From: Pezicula radicicola
Taxonomy: Eukaryota > Ascomycota > Leotiomycetes > Helotiales > Dermateaceae
Reading direction: 5' to 3'
Length of the DNA: 64,000 bases
Assembly: GCA_003008705.1 (NCBI GenBank)
Contig: PDUO01000021.1
Coordinates: 436,766-500,765, forward strand
Position numbers and translations under genes: made by a program. Positions 56,168 through 64,000 of the stretch are shown here, piece by piece; within the stretch, counting starts at the first letter, position 1, and every line of letters begins with the position of its first letter. The notes beneath the pieces were generated by a model, which was not told the origin of the DNA, ran no database searches, and was given only the letters and a program-made list of their open reading frames with translations.

Positions 56168-58557
56168 ACAACTTTCCATCTTTCCTTTCATTCTATACGT
56201 TTAGCACGGCGATGTCGATACGATTTCCTTTGCAATCCCGATACCAGGTCATTTCCAACATAAAAACGGCGTTATGTTTCCTATTTTCATTACAAAAAAG
56301 TTGCATTTGGGCGGAGTTTGTTTGACACGGATTTTGGGAATTCGAAATGAGCTATAAAAGAAACTATACCCTGGATACCCCGATAGATTGGTCTTCTCTC
56401 CATGGGTTGGCTGGATGGTTATTAGAAGACAGACAGTTTGGGCCTACCATCTTTTACTCGCTACTCTTCCGACCCCGTATACAACTACCGGACGGACCTT
56501 CGATTCTCTGTTTTTCATTTTTCATTAAAAACCAAAAGTGTAGCGCTGTCTTTTGCTTTCATCTCTTGTTCTTACTTGCTTTTTGCTTTGGAAGCAGATC
56601 ATAGTGGCTCCTTGTACTGGGGCGTAATTCGGGATGGTGTTCATATTGTTTTTGCTATCGCTCTTGATTTGTTTTTACTCTAGCGCGTGCTTTACATGAA
56701 GAGCGAGCGTCTAGAGCAAGGGAAGAAGAGGGAACATAGATTGTTTTGGGTTTGCTGTATCTATGGGTTGGATTACTTGGCCTTGCGTGGCTTGCCGACT
56801 TGGTTTACATCTGGAGAACGGGACTTGAGACTTGAGATAGAGACGATGAATGTCATCGGTTTTCCACGAGTAAAATTCACTTGGGTTTTTGCCTAATTAC
56901 TACTATCTTCCGGTTTTCATACGGTCTTGTGGTTCTTTAAGTGCCTTCCTCTATACCGCCGTGTCCTAGGAACCTTGCCATCTGTCCGTCGTCACTTCCC
57001 TTCGTCCCGTCCCAACCCCCATCATTTCAACAATCGCTACCAAAATTTCCACCCCAGCCAGTCTTATCTCGCAATGATGAAAGCACCGATGAGGATTCGC
57101 ACTATTTAATGACGACACCCATCTAAGACGATTTAATTCGTTATTGAGATTGAGAGCTTTAATTGTTGATCTCACGGCCTATTGTACGAAAGTCCAGGTT
57201 CATCGCTTAAAATAATCTAATTTACATTGGCTTTATTTTTTTGAGTTTGGAAACTTCCGTACCCTGAGCGCTTCCTGCATCTCCCCAAGCCTACACCGTC
57301 GGTCTTGGGGAGAAGTATGAAAGTTGGGGGAAGGATGGTTGGAAATTCAGGGTTTACTCGTAGTGTGTGACTGGGTATGCCGTGTCTTCCCGCCCTTGTC
57401 TTATTTATTTAGTTTTTTTGATTTGAGGAGGGGTTCTATTGTTGTGTAGAGTTAATAAGAAAGATGGATTGTTTAGATGATTAGAAGTTTTGTTTAGAGG
57501 AGAGTTGAGTTGATATTTTGAATGTCGTGCTACTACTTTTGTAGGTAGGTTGCTGCCTCCTACTTACAGTACTTGGTACGTTTTATCAACGGCTTCGGGG
57601 TGGTGTACCGTAAAGTTTAAAGTTTCGTCAACTACTGTACAGGGCAAAACGTTGGCTTTATTGAACTTAAAGGTCGTAAATGGATTTTAGATTCTGGACA
57701 TGACATGTGGGAGTAGTGAGAGATGGGTGAAGAGAGGTGGAGATGTGTGAGGGATCAATGATGTCATTTCAGATTATGGGTCAACGGACGCGAATTCGTT
57801 GACTTGAAGACTTGCGGACTTGTAAACTCATACAGTAGGTGCAGAGGTATGTGATGTGCTGTGATATGTACGACAGAGGGGATCGCAGGAGTTCCTTACT
57901 TTGTGTACGGATGTACAAAAGGGGTACTCGGCATGCATAAGAGACCACGTTCACGACGTTGATTCATTGAGGAGAAGCGAATAGGTAGATCGGATGGATC
58001 AATCTTGCATTCTACTACTATACTTGTACTGTAATTAGTAAAATAGTGGTTCTAGAGCTTTTCAACTTTTGGGTCCCCGTCAATCATTAATGATTATTTT
58101 GGTTATTGTTGAAGGCGAGTGGCAAAGATAGGAGGTAGAAGTCCGCGCGGATAAATGGTTCGTTGGAACGAGGTAGTGGCTCTTGGTGGTGATTTAGTGA
58201 ACCAAGCCGAAGCGACGAATCGACTCGACTCGTGGTTCAACGAGTCAGCTCAGCCTGCTTGCTCAGCCTTTCTGACTCCTGTAGTTATACGACAACCTTA
58301 TGACCGACTGTTTCACTGATCGGAGATTCCGATGTATTGTTTGCTTTGTTGGCTATGATTACGACATTAGAGAGCCAAACTGTGAAATGAAAGTCCGCGG
58401 AAGTAAGTAGACATAGGTACAGTTAAATACCTGTCTTTCAAAAAGGTCCTAATTCACTTATTCCGCTTTAGCAATTAGTAAAATATTTACTTCGTATTAA
58501 CTCGTGAGACTTAGCTATCGTTCCACTAATTACACACAAGTGCTTTGTATTAGCTAC

Positions 58558-58872
58558 CTACTCTACCTCCAACAACTCTAGAGGAAAGTAATCACTGATA
58601 GTTACTCCATACATCTCTCCAACATCGCCGCTTTTACGGAGCGTCCACTCCACTTTCAGATTTCCCATCCAAAACAAGTAGTCCGTCCTCCTCGCTTGTC
58701 CTCGTGGAGACGTGCTTAGCTTGCCGCGACTACCGTACCGGCCCTCGGTACCTTTTGATATTCGCACTCCGTTTACAGCCGATACACACCTTACCCATAT
58801 AGAGTCTGGGCTGGGCTCCGCTTCCACATTGTTCTCCAGTTTAGATGACACGGATGAGACAGGAATCCTCAT
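58558..58872 (-). CDS. Small hypothetical ORF
   Basis: An ATG-initiated frame of 104 codons ends DYFPLELLEVE. Composition is mixed and protein-like (VEWTLRKSGDVGEMYGVTIS), without low-complexity bias. No family is recognised and no partner exon was found. It may be a short gene, a terminal exon or chance. Confidence 0.28.
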   Translation of the reverse strand: MRIPVSSVSSKLENNVEAEPSPDSIWVRCVSAVNGVRISKGTEGRYGSRGKLSTSPRGQARRTDYLFWMGNLKVEWTLRKSGDVGEMYGVTISDYFPLELLEVE

Positions 58873-60512
58873 CTTTCACACGGACGTTAGGTGGCTGGTG
58901 TTGAACTGTGCTGTGTACTTTCGTTACGAAGCGGGTAACTGGAACCTTGGTCGGTGCTTGCACTTGCCAGGCGGAGGCTCGCGAGGGTTGCCTCGTGGCT
59001 TAGTAGGGATGTGTTGTGGATGGATAAATGTTACGACATACCGCTACAGCTAAATTATGCCTTGCTTGGTTGATTCCTCTCTCCAGAAACATACCTGATT
59101 TGGATATGGAGGAGCTAGACTTGGAGTTGGACTTGGAGATGGTTGTGTAGAAAGATGGTCAGATGAATATCATGATTGAGAGGCTTAGAAATAATAAGGA
59201 AATATGTATAACCGCTGTTCCCGCAAGAGGGCTGGATTCTAGATACTTTACTGGTTCCTAACATTAATTGATGCATGCACCTTAGAGCCGATGACCGAAG
59301 AGCTTTCGTCGCTTCTTTTTACTGCCACCAATATAATTACAGAGTTACCTAACCGGCGTCTTATGCGCACCAAGCAGCTTAACCTGCAAGTACAAGTACA
59401 ACAGTGGAGTGGGTTGGCCTGCTTTCTTAATTGGACCCTGAAAAGTCAATTTTGTGGGTGAGCACTAAGCTCGCGAGACTTGCTAGATGATGTCTCAACA
59501 AGTTCAGGCCGAAAGCCTGCACAGAGGGTACAAAAGAAAGTTTGGACAAGCCTTCTTTACTGGAGAAAGAGTTCCTGTGACCCTTTTCAGACTTCGTGTT
59601 TGTTATGCTTGGGAGCTCCTTGGTAATTTGGTTGGGTCGGTCGAAGTGTGGAGTTGGGCCTTGGACTCTTTGTCTGGACTCTGGACTCTGGAGCCCTCGG
59701 GTACCGGTGTCGGTACGGAGAAACTGCTTTGATATCAAGTTGATGAGACTGGTACCGGTAGTTCGGCCTCGAGCCTCGAGGAAACTAACTTGAGATTTGA
59801 AGAGGGTATTCTTTATTTCCGGAGAAGTCCCATCTCCGTTTGTTAAAGTGTTAGAGCTTTGGCCGGCAAGTAAGTAACAAGTTGAAGGCTTGAAGCTCCA
59901 GAGGAGGCGAGGGGAATTTCGATGAGGCTATCGGTAGAGACACATTTTTAGTGTCTTGACATTAGACTCTACATGACAACGCTAGAAGCCCACCTCTGCG
60001 ACTAATTCGTCTTCTAGAAGTCTTTCATCCAACGCTTTGCAAGCACCTTCCCAGGACGGCTCGTCCTTGAAGATCCACCATCAAATGCATTAAGGCCTTT
60101 AACACGATTGATCCGAGTGTGATTGATCTCGCATAACCCAATGTGCAAGGACGGTTAAGATGCTCTATCACTATAACATCCATCCACTATCCACTATCAA
60201 ATGTAACATCTCCATTAAAGCTGAAGTAGTGAAAGGATAAACCCCGTCTTCCACTCTTTTTCCGGACGTTGGGCGCCAAGTGTATGAGGAATGGGGCCGC
60301 ACACCGGGCAATGGAGGGGTAGTTTCGAATTAACGTGATTAGCACTTCCGAATCAAGACGATGTTCAGTGTAATCTAGAGGGGTCACCCCTCCAAAGCTG
60401 ACCCTTAGCTCGCGAGTTGAGTAATGCTTTCCTGGTGAGTGGATCGTGTTGTGGCGGTGACTTGACACGATGATCCGGACGCGACGCCTCTTCTATTATT
60501 CTTCATTTCTTC

Positions 60513-60530
60513 ATTATTATTATTATTATT
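60513..60530. repeat. (ATT)6 microsatellite
   Basis: Six perfect att units. Confidence 0.9.
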
Positions 60531-61399
60531 GTCAGCCTCAATTTGGAGGGATTCTAGAGGCTGAGGAGCCTGGACGCACGGAATAATGGTGTGGAGAGCT
60601 TTTGCCTGCCGAAACCGGCAGACACCGCTGCCGATCTACGCTGCTGTTGCTGCGGCGGCGGCGCTGCCCACGCGATGCTTGTCGCTTAACTTGCTTGGTA
60701 ACTTTGTTGCTGCTCTTATGGGGCCGAGTTGGTGCCGCCGCAGATGTTACTCTAATGCGAGATGATGATGATGCATTGCATGTGACTGCATGTTCGGCAA
60801 TGGTACTTTCGTACTTTCGTACTTAGTGGTGGAGATACCGGTATGTATGTTTTAATTATTCCATCCATGTGAGAGAGGTTGCGGAGATGAGAATGTGACA
60901 TGTTACATTTGATGCTACAAGTGGTGATGCTTAACGCGGAGTTTTGGAAAATTAAAAAAGAAAGAAAGGAAGAAACCTAAGGAGTTGTTGTTAGATGGGG
61001 GTTGGGAGAGACAAGGCGTCGGTACACGTGATTTTACCGGCGGGTAATTGGACTAAGTGGTTTTTTGTTTCTCCTCTTCATTTGGACTGCAAAAAGAAAG
61101 TGTTTAGTCTTTTCCTTGCTTTGAGATGGCTGGTTTGTGGACCGAGTTGGTGAACTTCTTGTTACCTTAATTTCGTGAGTTTAGTGAAAAGGTCCTTTCA
61201 AGGAAAGAAAGTCAAGCGAGATGCATCCTGCAGGTGGTTAGTCGCTTGACCTGTATGCATGCAGCAAATCTCGTGCGATGCGGTGTGCAACGTACAGTCG
61301 AAAATCCTCCTGCAGGACTGCTTGACTATTAAATGCTTTAAGTTTTTTCTTTGTTTCGAGTTCTGTCAATAGAACGAAAACTAGTAGGCCAGACTTGAC

Positions 61400-62560
61400 T
61401 CTTAGTGGGGCAAGAAAGGTACCAGACTAGAAAGACATCTTTTGGGTTTTGCAAAACTTTATTCCTATAGCTTGAGATAGTCTTCGTAGTAGAAGTCTTT
61501 TTCTTCTATAGAAACTATCAAATGTTAAGTAGATTGTAGTCCCTGCTATGTGATTGACTATGTCTAAGAGGATAATAGTCACATGGGGGTATAGTAACTT
61601 AATTTGTTTAAAGTATCTCGCTAAATAGAAGCAACTCACTAGTGCACTTAAACTTGAAATAGTGTAACTTACCTTACTCTCCTATAACTATATATAGTGT
61701 CTAACTAAAACTTATAGAAATTGCTACTAAATAGCACTATAGTCCTTAACTATAAAGGGAAGTTAAATGGTGTAAAAGTCAAACCCTGGATCTATTCTAA
61801 TATCAATCCTTGCCCTCCTATCACACTATTATATAAGAGAAAGAGGAAATATAGCCAGCTGTTGTCAGTTAACAAGATGTTATCAGAATACATGTTTCAC
61901 AATCGCATTATATAAAACTAACTATTTTTATCTTTAACCTTGAATCGTTAAATCTAGCCTCGCGAAGTCCGGGCCTAACAGGATTAGCGGTTGCTTCAAA
62001 AGGTTCTGCTATATTCGTTTTTGGTATTAATAAACTAGGAGCCGGCTTTCTTTATAAACTCTCCTATACACTACAGACCTAAAGATAAAAGATGCTGTAT
62101 CTAATAGAACGCGCGAGTATACTTAATGTAATAACTCGTTCCTAAACTTAAGTTACATTTCAAGATAGTGAGACTCTTGATGCTTGATAATTTAGCTACC
62201 TACCTAGTAAGATGATGGTAGCTTTAAGTAAAAAAATTTAATCAGAAACAGGAAGTACCTTAACAATTTTATAGCTACTTTTGCAATCTATAAATTTGCA
62301 AGCAGACGAATTGTTCAATCCACTACTTGGTAGCCATGTACCATGTAATTTTCTTCAAGTACATAGCAATTATACAAGACGTTCTAAGAACAAGCAATTT
62401 TCGTAGAAGCTCCAGAGGACGAGCTACAGGGGTGACTGTACATCTACCCAAAGAAAAACTGAAAGGCATTATTTCTAATTATCGCCAGCTAGCCGAGGAT
62501 ACACCTCGACAACAATATACATGCTAGACGACCTATGTAACGATATTTCACCTTCTTAAA
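61400..62560. other. AT-rich tract adjoining the HET gene
   Basis: The tract is rich in TpA and ApT with short broken frames, for example around 61660-61760 and 62090-62240. This looks like decayed repeat sequence, but no terminal repeat or known element can be named. One copy related to the gagttactcaaatcaagt motif may sit near 61630. Confidence 0.4.
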
Positions 62561-62801
62561 ACTCTTTTCTAGCATTTGAAATCAATCTCTAGAACAGAGT
62601 TTGCATTTCGTCAGTTCTCATATTTCGTGCAACACGTGATTATCAAAGGTTGCCTAAATGCAAGGAAGGGCAGAAACCGAGCTGAAAGCTCAGCTGAAAA
62701 CTGCGCTGAAACCCATCGCAAATGTGCGATTTTTTATCAGACTCCTCAAAATGTAGATGAATCTCATCTATCTTGTCGGATACATAAAGACTACTAGCAA
62801 T

Positions 62802-64000
62802 ATGCGTCGTTTCATCGCTGGTGCCAAAAAGGCATTGCACCGAAGCAAGTCAAGGAATCCCCAGATACCTCAGAATACCCAATCTCAGAATGAACAAGTT
62901 ACGATCGATCTGTCTATTCCGGGGCCATCGGTGGACGGGTTCACCTGCTGGGATAATACTCAGTGCCGTCTCTGTAGCCGTTTCTTGCAACCATGGTTTG
63001 TGCTGGATATGTTCACTTCAAAATTCGTACGGCTGGGGACTATGTATGATCTCATACTATGGAGCCAGTCTGGAGGACGCTGCGCCCTGTGCATACATAT
63101 CTGTTCACGCTTTTTTAAGGAGACAGGGGGTGAGGTACAGCTTGACGCGAGTGTCATTGTCCGTTGGGACACGAGAGATACGGCAGAGAGAGATGGCCGC
63201 AAAGATGAAGTCCGCAGTTTTAATTTTGAGCTTAGCTGGGGATTCCCACACATGAGAGCTAGGAGTGCCAGAATGCAATGCTATACCAACGCAGGTAAGT
63301 TGAGTCGGAAGTTGAGTCCGGCACATTAACATCCTACAATCAACCTACTAAAGGCCTTATAGACCAGAAGATGGGGGATTATATGACAATTCGACCAGCG
63401 AATCCGGACGTTAGCTCTCCAGCAGCATTCGCGAAAGCAAAGACCTGGCTAGCGGAGTGCGTAGCTGAGCATGCAAGGTGCAAGCAGCTAGGCACCGAAT
63501 TGTCAGAGATGCCATCTAGAGTTCTTGAAATTACAATGGGAGAGAATATGGAATATTTCATTCGACTATATGAGAGTACAGGTCAGAAAACAGCTTATGT
63601 TGCGCTTAGCTACATTTGGGGCAAACCTCAGACTTTCCGACTTCTGAAGAGTAACATTGATGATCATCGGAGCCAAATCAATGCAAAAGATCTCCCTCAG
63701 ACCATTATGGACGCCGTTCGCTGTACGCAACAGTTGGGTTTAAAGTACTTGTGGGTTGATAGTTTATGCATCATCCAAGACTCATTGGAAGACAAGGCAG
63801 AACAAATTGGGCGAATGTCGAGTATTTACAAGAATGCTTATGTTACCATCTCAGCGGCCAAGGCCAAGAATTGCGACGAAGGATTTCTAGAACCAAGACC
63901 AATGGCGGAGAGCCTAATGAACTTGTCGTTCAAGCTTGATATTCTCACTCCAAAGGACCCTCTTGCTTTAAATGAGTGGATTGACAGGTATCGAACCCGG
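62802..64000 (+). CDS. HET-domain (heterokaryon incompatibility) protein, 3' end outside window
   Basis: HET-domain proteins trigger programmed cell death when genetically different hyphae fuse. Exons: 62802-63294 and 63363 to beyond 64000; 377 residues are visible. I chose MRRFIAGAKKALHRSKSRNP; an in-frame ATG at 62757 would add 15 residues. The N-terminal region has a Cys-rich pattern (CWDNTQCRLCSRFLQPW ... CALCIHICSRFF). After the intron comes the HET domain: YVALSYIWGKPQTFRL (block 1, where the usual SYCWG is SYIWG) and YLWVDSLCIIQDSLEDKAEQ then IYKNAYVTISAA (block 2). The third block lies beyond the window. It sits beside an AT-rich tract, a common setting for this expanded family. Confidence 0.9.

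Larger units (their letters stand above)
56168..62801. other. 6.6-kb region without a convincing gene
   Basis: The first kilobase is probably the 3' UTR of SFP1. Frames of 60-105 codons are scattered on both strands without recognisable domains; only the one at 58558-58872 looks mildly coding. An (ATT)n microsatellite lies at 60513. From about 61400 to 62560 the sequence becomes AT-rich with many TpA steps. No tRNA or rRNA signature was seen. Confidence 0.55.

Noticed and set aside
60187..60468. 93-codon minus-strand frame
   Set aside because: No family resemblance, no exon partners, and composition like the surrounding intergenic DNA.
1..64000. tRNA or 5S rRNA genes
   Set aside because: I looked for B-box-like GGTTCRANNCC on both strands. 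Near hits, for example at 33302 and 34668, lacked a matching A box or lay inside exons. A covariance-model search would be decisive.

Overview
This window looks like nuclear DNA of a filamentous ascomycete (Pezizomycotina). Leotiomycetes is my best guess, but that is an impression and not a proof. The evidence is short introns (about 45-130 nt, GT...AG, often with a CTAAC-type branch site), gene-rich stretches separated by AT-rich repeat-bearing spacers, a HET-domain gene, two members of the fungal DUF7918 family, a large multidomain Scm3 protein, and transition-type differences between repeat copies that recall repeat-induced point mutation (RIP).

Layout. 1-8.7 kb is a compact housekeeping block: RNase P subunit Rpp1 (cut by the window start), CK2 alpha kinase, Beclin/Atg6, and an Scm3 centromere protein fused to Myb, C2H2 and APSES-type domains. 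8.7-19.6 kb is repeat-rich and gene-poor. It holds a PAP2-type membrane protein, an F-box protein bracketed by direct repeats, a small duplicated-motif protein, a 446-bp MITE with TA target duplication, and a long degenerate repeat array. 19.6-36.9 kb is gene-dense again: a DUF7918 protein, an MFS transporter with a 6-nt micro-exon, an HhH/AT-hook protein, a small zinc-binding protein, a 2OG-Fe(II) oxygenase, Utp17, Rpb10 and a conserved protein of unknown function. 36.9-40.5 kb is a spacer with a probable gene relic and intron-like tandem repeats. 40.5-56.2 kb carries a second DUF7918 gene, a BAP31/Yet homologue, Dus3, a kelch protein, Rcf2 and the C2H2 regulator Sfp1 with a long leader. 56.2-62.8 kb has no convincing gene. 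The window ends inside a HET-domain gene next to an AT-rich tract.

How the genes relate. Ribosome and RNA metabolism is over-represented (Rpp1, Utp17, Rpb10, Dus3, Sfp1). Utp17 and Rpb10 share a 206-bp divergent promoter, which suggests co-regulation. There is no obvious biosynthetic cluster. Most genes are conserved single-copy functions. The accessory signal lies in the repeat region at 9-19 kb and in the HET region at the right edge.

Gene models were assembled by hand from reading frames, splice signals and family expectation. In every multi-exon model the summed exon lengths stay in frame. No transcript data were available.
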